Assembly: GCA_051004735.1 (NCBI GenBank)
Contig: JBPCKA010000013.1
Location: forward strand, 1-64,000
DNA from: Euzebya sp051004735
Lineage (GTDB): Bacteria > Actinomycetota > Nitriliruptoria > Euzebyales > Euzebyaceae
Direction of reading: 5' to 3'
DNA: 64,000 nt
Part shown: one piece after another, positions 36,512-44,532 of the stretch
Layout: the number at the start of each line of letters is the position of its first letter
Position numbering within the stretch: position 1 is the first letter of the stretch
Position numbers and translations under genes: made by a program
The notes under the pieces: model-generated
The model's input: the letters and a program-made list of their open reading frames with translations, nothing else
Told to the model about the DNA's origin: nothing
The model's database searches: none

Positions 36512-37279
36512 CTAATAGATGCGGGCGAGCAGGCCGCCATCCACCACGATGTCGATGCCGCTGAGATATGAGGCATCGTCGGAGGCGAGGAACAACGCGA
36601 CGTTGGCGACGTCGCGGGCAGAGGCAAAGCGGCGTAGCGGGTACCGCTCGGTGACCTGGGCTCGGGCGACCTCAGGATCTGGTTGAAAAGCAAAGAACTG
36701 TTCCACCATCGGCGTGTCCACATCGCCCGGACAGATGGTGTTGCAGCGGATGTTTTCTGGGCCGTGGGCCGTGGCGACCGCACGGCACATCGCGCGCAAC
36801 CCGCCCTTCATGGCGCCGTAGGCCGCCATGTCCGGATCGCCCACGATGCCAAGCAGCGAAGCGGTGATGATGATCGACCCTCCACCGCGCGCCCGCAGGT
36901 GCGGCATCGCCTGCTGGATGCCCAGGTACACACCACGCAGGTTGGTTGCGTGCATCGCGTCCCAGTCATCCTGCGGGGTGTCCTCCAACAGTCCCATTGC
37001 CTGGACCGCAGCGTTGGCGAACAGCACGTCGAGTCCGCCGAAGTGATCCACGCAATCGTTGATCACCTGGGCGTTGCCCTGGCTGGTGGAAATGTCGGCG
37101 ACCACTGCACGTGCCTTTCCCCCTGCATCGACGATGGTCTGGACCGTGGCCCTCGCACCGACTTCATCGATGTCGGCACACACCACCTGTGCGCCTTCCT
37201 CGGCGAACCTGATCGACGCCGCGCGACCGATACCCCGTCCGGCACCTGTCACCACCGCAGCCTTGCCGGACAGTCTCAC
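36512..37279 (-). CDS. short-chain dehydrogenase/reductase
   Basis: 255 residues, classical SDR. Cofactor motif TGAGRGIG (about 12-19) with Asp after the second strand (ADIDEV), which favours NAD. The structural motif is NAAV, catalytic Ser lies in ITASLLG and the Tyr-Lys pair in YGAMK. C-terminal SGIDIVVDGG is standard. It probably oxidises a sugar, secondary alcohol or hydroxy acid in the island pathway. ATG 37279 overlaps the aminotransferase stop (ATGA). Confidence 0.87.
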   Translation of the reverse strand: MRLSGKAAVVTGAGRGIGRAASIRFAEEGAQVVCADIDEVGARATVQTIVDAGGKARAVVADISTSQGNAQVINDCVDHFGGLDVLFANAAVQAMGLLEDTPQDDWDAMHATNLRGVYLGIQQAMPHLRARGGGSIIITASLLGIVGDPDMAAYGAMKGGLRAMCRAVATAHGPENIRCNTICPGDVDTPMVEQFFAFQPDPEVARAQVTERYPLRRFASARDVANVALFLASDDASYLSGIDIVVDGGLLARIY

Positions 37280-38610
37280 TGGACCGCCCGTAGGTCATGC
37301 CGGTCGTGGGCCGACGCCAACTCAGTGTTCTTCTCGGGCTCCGCCACCACGGTCGCGGCTGCCGCAGCGACCGCCTCACGGGTCTGGTCAAGATCATCCT
37401 GGGTGTGTGCTGCCGACACGTACAGCAGACCGCGTGAGATCACGTTAACCCCGTGGTCCAGCAGTGCCTCGGCGAACCGTGCATAGGTAGTGGTGTCGGT
37501 ATCCAACGTGTCAGCCTGTGTGTCCACGGGCTGGGAGCTGCAGAAGGCGTGAGCCATGCCCCCCAACTGGTTGACGACAAGCGGTAAACCGGCGGCGCCA
37601 CATTCCTGACGTAACAGTTGGGCCAACGCATCGCCCATGGCATCAAGTCTGGGATAGATCTCATCCCCATGATCTTCCAGTTCACTGATCGCCGCCAGCG
37701 CGGCGCTGGCACACACCGGGTTGGCGTTGAAGGTGCCCACGTGCTTGACCCGCCCTGCCACGACCTCATCCATCACATCGCGGCGACCTGCCACCGCACT
37801 GATCGGGAAGCCGGCCCCCAAGGCCTTGCCCAGCACGACCAGGTCAGGTACCACCCCGAATCGTTCCTGTGCCCCGCCCAGTGCCAGTCGGAAGCCGGTG
37901 ATCACCTCATCAAAGACCAACAACGCACCCGCTTCTGTGATCAGTTCTTGCGCCGCCTGCAGATAGCCTGGGTCGGGAAACAGACAACCGCCGTTGACCG
38001 CTAGCGGTTCCATGATCACGGCCGCGACGTCATCGCTCAGCGCCCCGCGAAGCGCACCAAGGTCATTCCAGGTACACATCGTGACCGCTGATGACGCCTG
38101 AGGATCCTGACCACCGGTGGAGGGAAGCGCAGCGGCCATGCCAGGAATTCCAATGGCCAGGGGATCCAACCAGCCGTGGAAGTGGCCCAGGAACTTGATC
38201 ACCCTGCGGCGACCTGTTGCTGCCCGCGCAATCCGCAGTGCAGCGTGAACTGCTTCGCTCCCACTGTTTGAGAACACGCAAAGGTCAGCGCACGGCACCG
38301 TTCGGCACACCGCCTCGGCAAGTTCGGCCTCCAACGGATGACAGGCGCCGTAGCCAATCCCTGTTGACAGTTGCTTCTCAACCGCTCTGGTCACCCGCAG
38401 TGGGGAATGTCCCAGCAGCATCGGGCCGAACGCCAGGGCGTAGTCGATGTAGGTATTGCCGTCGACATCGCTCAGGTGGGCGTCCTTGCCCCCGACCATG
38501 GTGATCGGAACAGGTCGTTGTGGAGCGCGGTATGCCGTTGCGACGCCGCCGGCCAGGCTGCGGCGGGCACGGTCCTGCTGCTCACGCGAACGTGCGTAGC
38601 GATCAGTCAT
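37276..38610 (-). CDS. class III aminotransferase, glutamate-1-semialdehyde aminomutase-like
   Basis: 444 residues, PLP fold type I. Similar to HemL-type enzymes: DGNTYIDYALAFGPMLLGHS, NSGSEAVHAALRIARAATGR, the Asp in LLVFDEVITGFR and the PLP Lys in LVVLGKALGAGFPISAV, then GTFNANPVC. Many HemL-like paralogues in catabolic clusters are omega-aminotransferases rather than heme enzymes, and the position between SnoaL and SDR genes in the IclR regulon points that way. It probably removes or moves an amino group. It overlaps both neighbours by four bases. Confidence 0.85.
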   Translation of the reverse strand: MTDRYARSREQQDRARRSLAGGVATAYRAPQRPVPITMVGGKDAHLSDVDGNTYIDYALAFGPMLLGHSPLRVTRAVEKQLSTGIGYGACHPLEAELAEAVCRTVPCADLCVFSNSGSEAVHAALRIARAATGRRRVIKFLGHFHGWLDPLAIGIPGMAAALPSTGGQDPQASSAVTMCTWNDLGALRGALSDDVAAVIMEPLAVNGGCLFPDPGYLQAAQELITEAGALLVFDEVITGFRLALGGAQERFGVVPDLVVLGKALGAGFPISAVAGRRDVMDEVVAGRVKHVGTFNANPVCASAALAAISELEDHGDEIYPRLDAMGDALAQLLRQECGAAGLPLVVNQLGGMAHAFCSSQPVDTQADTLDTDTTTYARFAEALLDHGVNVISRGLLYVSAAHTQDDLDQTREAVAAAAATVVAEPEKNTELASAHDRHDLRAVQ

Positions 38611-38975
38611 CCAGCAGTCCCGACAGCACCCGGGTCGAAGTAGGCCCTGACGCTGGTGAACTTGCCGTCACGGACCTGCACCACATTGACCCCGCGGAAC
38701 GCGTGACGACCACCGTCATGGTCAGTCAGGACCGCCTCCCACTCAAGGCAGGCCTGGTCGCCGTCGCTGACCTCGTGAACGATGTCAACTTCCAACCCGG
38801 GATAGTCCCGGATCTCATCGGCGTAAAAGGTGGCAATCTCCTCGTGTCCACGCAACGCCTCGCCCGAGGGTGGAAAGACCACTGCATCGGTATGGTAATA
38901 GCCCAGCACAGCCGATAGATCCCGCCGGCACTCTGCCGCCCAGTAGGCCTCCGCTACCTCGCGAGGTGATGTCAT
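38607..38975 (-). CDS. SnoaL/NTF2-like protein
   Basis: 122 residues, one NTF2-like cone fold: AEAYWAAECRRDLSAVLGYY, TDAVVFPPSGEALRGHEEIA and a C-terminal GKFTSVRAYFDPGAV. SnoaL-like proteins act as isomerases, hydrolases or binding proteins on small hydrophobic substrates; no specific reaction can be assigned. It is the first gene of the leftward operon and starts only 11 bases from operator 3, so its transcript must begin in or right next to the operator. Confidence 0.8.
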   Translation of the reverse strand: MTSPREVAEAYWAAECRRDLSAVLGYYHTDAVVFPPSGEALRGHEEIATFYADEIRDYPGLEVDIVHEVSDGDQACLEWEAVLTDHDGGRHAFRGVNVVQVRDGKFTSVRAYFDPGAVGTAG

Positions 38976-38985
38976 AGGTGGTTCA

Positions 38986-39002
38986 GCAGAATACTATTCT
39001 GC
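38986..39002. promoter_or_regulatory. predicted IclR operator 3 (GCAGAAT-ACT-ATTCTGC)
   Basis: The best copy of the motif: a perfect 17-bp palindrome, GCAGAATACTATTCTGC. It lies between the divergent SnoaL operon and the IclR regulator gene, the usual place for an autoregulatory IclR site. Confidence 0.75.
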
Positions 39003-39056
39003 GGATGACTGCGCAAGATGTCGTTATCTGGACGGCAGCCATCAGGACAGCGTGTG

Positions 39057-39872
39057 ATGATGTGGACCGTCCCCGAACTGGAACACCGTGTGAAGCCTCC
39101 CAACTACCCAATCGAGTCAGTCGACAACGCGCTGAAGCTGGTCCTCGCGTTGATGGACCGACCGGCCCTGGCCGTGTCTGAGGCAGGGGAACTGCTTGAG
39201 GTCGCTCCGTCGACGGCGCACCGCCTGCTGTCGACCCTGGCCTACCGCGGCTTCGTCGAACAGGATCCTGCCACCCGCCTGTACCGCTCTGGGCCCGTGC
39301 TCCTGAAGTTGGGACTCACTGCAGTCCGCAACCTGGATCTACGCCGCCGTGCCAGACCGATCATCGAAGACCTCAGCCAGGAGGTCGGGGAGACCGTCAA
39401 TCTGGTGATACTCCAGGGCACTGACATCCTCTTCATCGACTGTGTGGAGGCACCTAGCATCGTGCGGGTGGGCTCACGAATGGGTGTGCTCCTGCCAGCT
39501 CATTGCACCGCAGGCGGCAAGGCCCTGCTGTCCACCCTGTCAACCGAGGAACTGCGGGAGCTCTACCCCGAGCCGCGCCTGGAACAACTGACCACGAACT
39601 CCTTCACCAAGCGCGCGGACCTGGAACAGGAATTGGAAGTCACGCGGACACGCGGGTTCGCGACGAATGATGAGGAGAGCGAGAACGGCTTGAGCGCCTT
39701 CGCCGCCCCGATCTGCGACCGGGAGGGGCATGCCCTCGGTGCCATCGCCATCGCCGCCCCCAGCGGTCGAATCACAGCGGACCGTATCACTGTGATCGGT
39801 GAAGCCGTGCAACACGCCGCGCAACAGATCAGCGACAGTGCGGCCGACGCGATCAGCGTAATGGTTGACTGA
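39057..39872 (+). CDS. IclR family transcriptional regulator
   Basis: 271 residues from ATG 39057 (another ATG at 39018 is possible). Residues ~18-80 are the winged helix-turn-helix (SVDNALKLVLALMDRPALAV, then EVAPSTAHRLLSTLAYRGFV). The rest is the IclR effector domain (VGSRMGVLLPAHCTAGGKAL, TRTRGFATNDEESENGLSAF, ICDREGHALGAIAI). IclR proteins repress or activate catabolic operons in response to a small acid or aromatic ligand. It sits in the middle of the island, beside the best palindrome, and similar palindromes lie at the head of the other island operons. It is therefore the likely master regulator. Confidence 0.9.
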   Translation: MMWTVPELEHRVKPPNYPIESVDNALKLVLALMDRPALAVSEAGELLEVAPSTAHRLLSTLAYRGFVEQDPATRLYRSGPVLLKLGLTAVRNLDLRRRARPIIEDLSQEVGETVNLVILQGTDILFIDCVEAPSIVRVGSRMGVLLPAHCTAGGKALLSTLSTEELRELYPEPRLEQLTTNSFTKRADLEQELEVTRTRGFATNDEESENGLSAFAAPICDREGHALGAIAIAAPSGRITADRITVIGEAVQHAAQQISDSAADAISVMVD

Positions 39873-39887
39873 CTCCGTCCCGCATGA

Positions 39888-39902
39888 CAGAATCAGATTC
39901 TG
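39888..39902. promoter_or_regulatory. predicted IclR operator 4 (CAGAAT-CAG-ATTCTG)
   Basis: A perfect 15-bp palindrome, CAGAATCAGATTCTG, 15 bases after the iclR stop and about 60 bases before the start of the metallo-beta-lactamase-fold gene, whose promoter it should control. Confidence 0.75.
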
Positions 39903-39963
39903 GTAGCGGCGAAGCTGGTGCGCACGGCCTTGTTCGGGCCGCTCGGGGAGCTGAGGAGTTGTA

Positions 39964-40944
39964 GTGGTTGTCATCCCGTTGCAACCCGTTGACTCGATGG
40001 TGGTGACGACACTGGTCGACAACACCGTCGACATGTTCATGCCGAACCAGGGGCCGGCCCACAGGCTCACGCCGATGTCAGAACATGGCAGCACCATCGC
40101 CTCAACCCTTGAGGGTGGCCACGTCTGGGAACACCCACGCGTCGAGCATGGTTTCTCAGCCCTGGTCAGTGTGACAACCGCGACCACACGCAACACAATG
40201 CTGTTCGACGCCGGCCGCACCCCCGATGGACTTGCGCACAACCTTCGCTTTCTTGGCATCGCGCCCGATGAGATTGAAGCCGTGGTCCTCAGCCATGGCC
40301 ATTTTGACCACACCACCGGCATGGATGGGTTCATTCGCGCGCTGGGCCGATCAAATCTGCCCGTCATCATCCATCCGGATTTCTGGCACCGGCGACGGAT
40401 AACGCTTCCGGGTCATGAGCCCTGGGAGTTGCCCTCGACCAGCAAGTCGGCGCTCGAGGGTGCGGGCTTTGATGTCATCGAGGATCGCCAACCCTCCTTC
40501 CTGTTTGGTAAAAGCCTGCTGATCACCGGTGAGGTGGATCGGACGAACGACGTCGAACCGGGCTTTCCGATTCAACAGGCGTTGCGCGATGGCCGTTGGT
40601 CGGACGACTCCAAGGTCCTGGATGACCAGGCGCTGGTCGTTCATGTCCGCGACAAGGGACTGGTTGTGATGACTGGATGTGGTCACGCCGGAGTGGTCAA
40701 CACCGTCGCTTACGCGCAGCGGTTGACCGGGGTCGACCAGATCTATGCGATCATCGGCGGCTTCCACCTGAACGGCCCGATCTTCGAACCTCTGATCCCA
40801 TTCGTGTGCGCAGCCTTTCGCGACTTCGCCCCCGCGGTCATCGTCCCCACACACTGCACCGGCTGGGCAGCCATTCACGCGCTGGCGCGAGAATTTCCCG
40901 ATGCGTTCGTGCCCAACAGCGTCGGAACCCGCTTCTCGTTGTGA
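39964..40944 (+). CDS. metallo-beta-lactamase-fold hydrolase
   Basis: 326 residues from GTG 39964, with GAGGAG about 9 bases before it. The zinc motif HxHxDH is present (LSHGHFDHTTGMDGF, about residues 105-119), and further ligands are expected in GCGHAGVVNT and GGFHLNG. The layout matches the subfamily often annotated as methyl-dihydropterin phosphate synthase-like or Zn-dependent hydrolases of the MJ0296 type, whose true role is mostly unknown. Under its own IclR site and just before the gentisate operon, it could open a lactone or thioester intermediate. Confidence 0.78.
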   Translation: MVVIPLQPVDSMVVTTLVDNTVDMFMPNQGPAHRLTPMSEHGSTIASTLEGGHVWEHPRVEHGFSALVSVTTATTRNTMLFDAGRTPDGLAHNLRFLGIAPDEIEAVVLSHGHFDHTTGMDGFIRALGRSNLPVIIHPDFWHRRRITLPGHEPWELPSTSKSALEGAGFDVIEDRQPSFLFGKSLLITGEVDRTNDVEPGFPIQQALRDGRWSDDSKVLDDQALVVHVRDKGLVVMTGCGHAGVVNTVAYAQRLTGVDQIYAIIGGFHLNGPIFEPLIPFVCAAFRDFAPAVIVPTHCTGWAAIHALAREFPDAFVPNSVGTRFSL

Positions 40945-40974
40945 GTGCCGGTTGCACCCTTGCCGCATTTCCTT

Positions 40975-41001
40975 ATTCTGTAGGATGGAACGCAGTTCTG
41001 C
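40975..41001. promoter_or_regulatory. variant IclR operator 5 upstream of the gentisate operon
   Basis: A half-site ATTCTG (40975-40980) is followed by GGAACGCAGTTCTGC (40987-41001), an imperfect form of the motif with GGAAC/GTTCT arms and the same 3-base centre and GCT flank. It lies 20 bases before the gentisate dioxygenase start. The weaker match makes it less certain than the other four. Confidence 0.5.
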
Positions 41002-41020
41002 TGTAGACAGGAGGTGTAGC

Positions 41021-42121
41021 GTGACCCAACAACCAGTTGAGGGCTCCCCGGATACCGTTGATGAGTTCTATCGGGACCTGGCGCTGAACGACCTCGCGCC
41101 GCTGTGGCCTATCTCCGCTGAGTTGATGCCACCTTCGCCGAAGCCGGCCACCGTTGCGCACCTGTGGCGTTGGAAGACGCTGCGGGCCTTCGCAGAGCGC
41201 GCGGGTGAGTTGATCACCATTGAGCGAGGTGGAGATCGACGAGTGTTGTCGTTGGTGAATCCGGGCCTGGGCGGCGCGCCGTATGCCTCCTCCACATTAT
41301 GGGGTGCCGTTCAGTATCTGGGGCCTCGAGAGTCTGCGCCGGGGCACCGGCATACGCCCTCGGCAATCCGTTTTGTCGTTGAAGGCGACGGGGTGTGGAC
41401 CACGGTCGATGGTGATGCCTGCGATATGCACTCCGGTGATCTGATCCTCACGCCGTCGATGCACTGGCATGATCACAACAACCCCAGTGACCACGCCATG
41501 ATCTGGTTCGACGGTCTGGATCTGCCGACCATGAAGGCTCTGGACGCCATCTTCTTCGAGCCGTACGAACCCGATGACCTCCAACCCGTCCGGGGTCATA
41601 ATCTGTCCGAGCAGACCTGGGGCAATGGCGGGCTGCTCCCCCGCCACCACGATCATGATCGTCCTGCCTCGCCGCTATTGGTGTATCGCTGGGCGGACAT
41701 GGACCGATCACTGGACACGTTGCTGCAGCGGCAGGGTGGACCGCTCGCGGTGATGGAATACACCAACCCGCTGACCGGAGGCCCCGCGCTGCCCACCTTG
41801 GGCTGCGAAATGCACCGCATCATGCCCCAGGGGCTGACCACCGCGTACCGCAAGACCGGGAGTTCGGTCTACGTGGTCTATCGCGGCGCGGGTTATTCCA
41901 TCATCGACGGCCAGCGATTCGATTGGAGTCATGGCGACATGTTCGTGGTGCCGTCATGGTCGACCCTTGAACACCAGGCCAGCGAGCCGTCGGATCTGTT
42001 CGCGATCAGCGATCGTCCGATCTTGCAGGCTCTGCACGTCTTCCGTGAGGAGTGGCTGGGGCAGCAGTCAATCGTCTCCCACTTCGGCGACGAGCAGTCG
42101 CAGATCGGTGTACCGCAATGA
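41021..42121 (+). CDS. gentisate 1,2-dioxygenase (bicupin)
   Basis: 366 residues from GTG 41021, which has a perfect AGGAGGT six bases upstream. The N-terminal cupin carries the iron-binding GHRHTPSAIRFVVEGDGVWT and GDLILTPSMHWHDHNNPSDH, ending IWFDGLDLP, which is diagnostic for gentisate/1-hydroxy-2-naphthoate-type ring-cleaving dioxygenases. A second cupin without full metal ligands follows (GYSIIDGQRFDWSHGDMFVV). It cleaves gentisate (2,5-dihydroxybenzoate) to maleylpyruvate. The next two genes supply matching later steps and overlap in ATGA/GTGA fashion. Confidence 0.88.
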   Translation: MTQQPVEGSPDTVDEFYRDLALNDLAPLWPISAELMPPSPKPATVAHLWRWKTLRAFAERAGELITIERGGDRRVLSLVNPGLGGAPYASSTLWGAVQYLGPRESAPGHRHTPSAIRFVVEGDGVWTTVDGDACDMHSGDLILTPSMHWHDHNNPSDHAMIWFDGLDLPTMKALDAIFFEPYEPDDLQPVRGHNLSEQTWGNGGLLPRHHDHDRPASPLLVYRWADMDRSLDTLLQRQGGPLAVMEYTNPLTGGPALPTLGCEMHRIMPQGLTTAYRKTGSSVYVVYRGAGYSIIDGQRFDWSHGDMFVVPSWSTLEHQASEPSDLFAISDRPILQALHVFREEWLGQQSIVSHFGDEQSQIGVPQ

Positions 42122-42954
42122 GATTGCTGAGCGTCAGAACCGCCCAAGGCCACCGCGCAGGGCGCCTGGACGGCGATGACGTCGTCCTGCTGCCCTTCAG
42201 CGACGTCGGCGCTCTGCTTGCCTCCGGAGATGACTGGCGTGCAGCCGCTGAGGCGAGCGGGCCCAGCCAACCCTATGAGGGCAGCGACCTTGCTCCGGTT
42301 GTGCCGGCCCCCAGCAAGGTGCTGTGCCTGGGTTTGAACTACGCCAGCCACATCCTGGAGATGGGCCGGGAGCTTCCCCCGCACCCGACCATGTTCGCCA
42401 AGTTCGCCCGAACCCTGACCGGACCCAACGACCCCATCACCTTGCCAACCGAATCTGATGAGGTTGACTGGGAGGTCGAGCTCGCACTGGTCATCGGCGC
42501 GACAGCCCGACACGTTTCCGTCGACCAGGCGGGTGCGGTGATCGCGGGGTACACCATCGCCAATGACATCAGCATGCGGGACTGGCAGTGGCGTTCCGCA
42601 CAGTGGCTTCAAGGCAAGATGTTTGAGGCCAGCACGCCGGTCGGTCCCATGCTGGTCACGACAGACGAGTTCGATGGTGATCCCGGCGCCCCTGACGTGG
42701 AGGTCATCTGCGAGGTGGACGGCCAGGTGATGCAGCAATCGCGGACCGGTGACCTGCTGTTCACCCCCGCCGACATCGTGGCCTATGCCAGCTCAATCCT
42801 GACGTTGGATCCCGGCGATCTGCTGTTGACCGGGACACCAGGAGGGGTCGGTGCCGGCCGTGATCCGAAGGTGTTTCTGAAACCAGGGCAGACCGTTCGA
42901 ACCTCCATCGAGGGAATCGGTCAACTGAGCAACCTGTGCCAGGAGCCAGGGTGA
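42118..42954 (+). CDS. fumarylacetoacetate hydrolase family protein, probable fumarylpyruvate hydrolase
   Basis: 278 residues. FAH-family core: KVLCLGLNYASHILEMGREL, metal ligands in DEVDWEVELALVIG (two Glu) and IANDISMRDWQW, and closing LLTGTPGGVGAGRDP. Directly after the gentisate dioxygenase (ATGA overlap) it most likely cleaves fumarylpyruvate to fumarate and pyruvate. Members of this family also hydrolyse 2,4-diketo-3-deoxy sugar acids, an alternative given the lactonase and dehydratase genes in the island. Confidence 0.86.
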   Translation: MRLLSVRTAQGHRAGRLDGDDVVLLPFSDVGALLASGDDWRAAAEASGPSQPYEGSDLAPVVPAPSKVLCLGLNYASHILEMGRELPPHPTMFAKFARTLTGPNDPITLPTESDEVDWEVELALVIGATARHVSVDQAGAVIAGYTIANDISMRDWQWRSAQWLQGKMFEASTPVGPMLVTTDEFDGDPGAPDVEVICEVDGQVMQQSRTGDLLFTPADIVAYASSILTLDPGDLLLTGTPGGVGAGRDPKVFLKPGQTVRTSIEGIGQLSNLCQEPG

Positions 42955-43448
42955 GTGAGGGCGAGGGACCCTGGGAGTCCGCGACGGCTGTCCGCGCGGA
43001 CAACGGCGAGTTGGATAGAACACTGCGCGGCCTGCTGCAACAGGTGCCCTCCTCACGCCTGGGCGACCGGCCACAGGAAGAGGAGTGGAACCTGGCACAG
43101 AACCTGGCGCACCTCGGGGAGTTTCCGGCGTTCTTCGCCCAAGAACTCAAGGTGATCCTGAGTGCCGCGGAGGAGGACCTGCAGGTGGGCCGAACCCACG
43201 ACCACCCAGATCGAAATCTTGCGATCGATTCGGCATCCGACCAGGACCTGGACCAACTCAAGGACGCCATAGACAGCGCACTCGATCAACTCGCCCGGGT
43301 CCTTGAGTCGCTGCAGGACGACGACCTGACCCGCGTGATCACCAATCGCAAATACGGTCCCGAACCGCTGAAGGACTACCTGAAGCGCTACATCCTGGGC
43401 CACAAGCGGGCGCATGTCGATCAGTTGAGTCGCGCCCTGCGGGCATGA
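42951..43448 (+). CDS. DinB-superfamily protein, candidate maleylpyruvate isomerase
   Basis: 165 residues from GTG 42951, which overlaps the FAH stop as GTGA. It has a DinB four-helix bundle: WNLAQNLAHLGEFPAFFAQE with a metal His, and C-terminal LGHKRAHVDQL with the HxxxH pair. Actinobacteria use a mycothiol-dependent DinB-family enzyme to isomerise maleylpyruvate to fumarylpyruvate, the one step missing between the two preceding genes. Position and fold agree, but sequence alone does not prove the reaction. Confidence 0.72.
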   Translation: MSEGEGPWESATAVRADNGELDRTLRGLLQQVPSSRLGDRPQEEEWNLAQNLAHLGEFPAFFAQELKVILSAAEEDLQVGRTHDHPDRNLAIDSASDQDLDQLKDAIDSALDQLARVLESLQDDDLTRVITNRKYGPEPLKDYLKRYILGHKRAHVDQLSRALRA

Positions 43449-43472
43449 GCGGGGACCCTCCCCTGATCCACC

Positions 43473-44531
43473 TTAGACGTGGCCGCGTGCCACCAGTTCC
43501 TCGGCGATCTGCACGGTGTTCAAGGCCGCACCCTTCAGCAGGTTGTCCCCCACACACCAGAAATTCAGGGAGTGGTCGTCGTGAAGGTCTTGCCTCACAC
43601 GCCCCACCGCGACCTCGTCTCGGCCGGCGAACTCAAGTGGGGTCGGCAGGTCTGCCACGACCAGGCCGGGAAAGCCATCCAGGGCTCGTAGTGCCGCCTG
43701 CCTGCTAACCGACCCGACGAAGGTGGCACGGATCTGCACCGCGTGCCCCGCAACCACGGGAACACGTACGCAGGTCGGGGCCACCTCAAGATCTGTGATC
43801 CCCAAGATCTTGCGCGACTCATGCAGAAGCTTCATCTCCTCATCGGTGTAGCCGTTGTCATCCAAGGTGCCGAGCTGCGGGATCACGTTGAAGGCGATGG
43901 CGGTGGGGAAGGTGTCGGGGGTGACCAGCTTGGCTGCGGCCTGCCCGTCTGTCCGCAACAGTTCCCACTGGTCAAATAACGGCTGTACCTGCTGACGCAG
44001 TTCGTCCATTCCCGATTGTCCGGCCCCGCCGGCCGCCTGGTAGCTGGTCGCGACCATCGACACCAATGTGAAGGCGTCGTGCAATGCCTTCAGCGGCAGC
44101 ATCGCCGTCATCGTGGTGCAGTTCGGGTTGGCGATGATGCCTTTGGGCGGACGCTCGGCCAACTTCTCGCCGTTGACCTCGGTCACCACCAAAGGCACAT
44201 CCGGGTCCATCCGAAACGCCGAGGAGTTGTCGACGACCAGGGCGCCGGCGGCCACGGCACGCGGAGCGTGGTCGCGCGAGCGGTCACCACCCGCGCTGAA
44301 CAAGGCGATGTCGACTCCGTCAAAGGCGTCGGCATCGCTCAGGTCGCGCACGGTGATGTCACGGTCGCGCCACCTGATGACCGTTCCCGCTGACCGCGGC
44401 GAGGCCAACAGGACCAGGTCGTCCAGGGGGAAATCGCGACGGTCCAACAGGCGTCGCAAGTCCTGACCGACAGCACCGGTCGCACCGGCGATGGCAACTC
44501 GACGGCTGTGGGACGAATCGCTTGCGGCCAT
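43473..44531 (-). CDS. asd: aspartate-semialdehyde dehydrogenase
   Basis: 352 residues. NADP motif GATGAVGQDL at residues ~14-23; catalytic Cys in IIANPNCTTMTAMLPLKAL; further active-site residues in VATSYQAAGGAGQSG, FPTAIAFNVIPQLG and the His of GHAVQIRA. It reduces aspartyl phosphate to the semialdehyde for lysine, diaminopimelate, threonine and methionine. It follows lysC by one base, the standard actinobacterial lysC-asd pair. Confidence 0.95.
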   Translation of the reverse strand: MAASDSSHSRRVAIAGATGAVGQDLRRLLDRRDFPLDDLVLLASPRSAGTVIRWRDRDITVRDLSDADAFDGVDIALFSAGGDRSRDHAPRAVAAGALVVDNSSAFRMDPDVPLVVTEVNGEKLAERPPKGIIANPNCTTMTAMLPLKALHDAFTLVSMVATSYQAAGGAGQSGMDELRQQVQPLFDQWELLRTDGQAAAKLVTPDTFPTAIAFNVIPQLGTLDDNGYTDEEMKLLHESRKILGITDLEVAPTCVRVPVVAGHAVQIRATFVGSVSRQAALRALDGFPGLVVADLPTPLEFAGRDEVAVGRVRQDLHDDHSLNFWCVGDNLLKGAALNTVQIAEELVARGHV

Positions 44532-44532
44532 G

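Noticed and set aside
37276..38610. Assignment as heme-pathway hemL
   Set aside because: It resembles HemL but sits in a catabolic operon with an IclR site and no other heme genes, so the gene symbol was not used.
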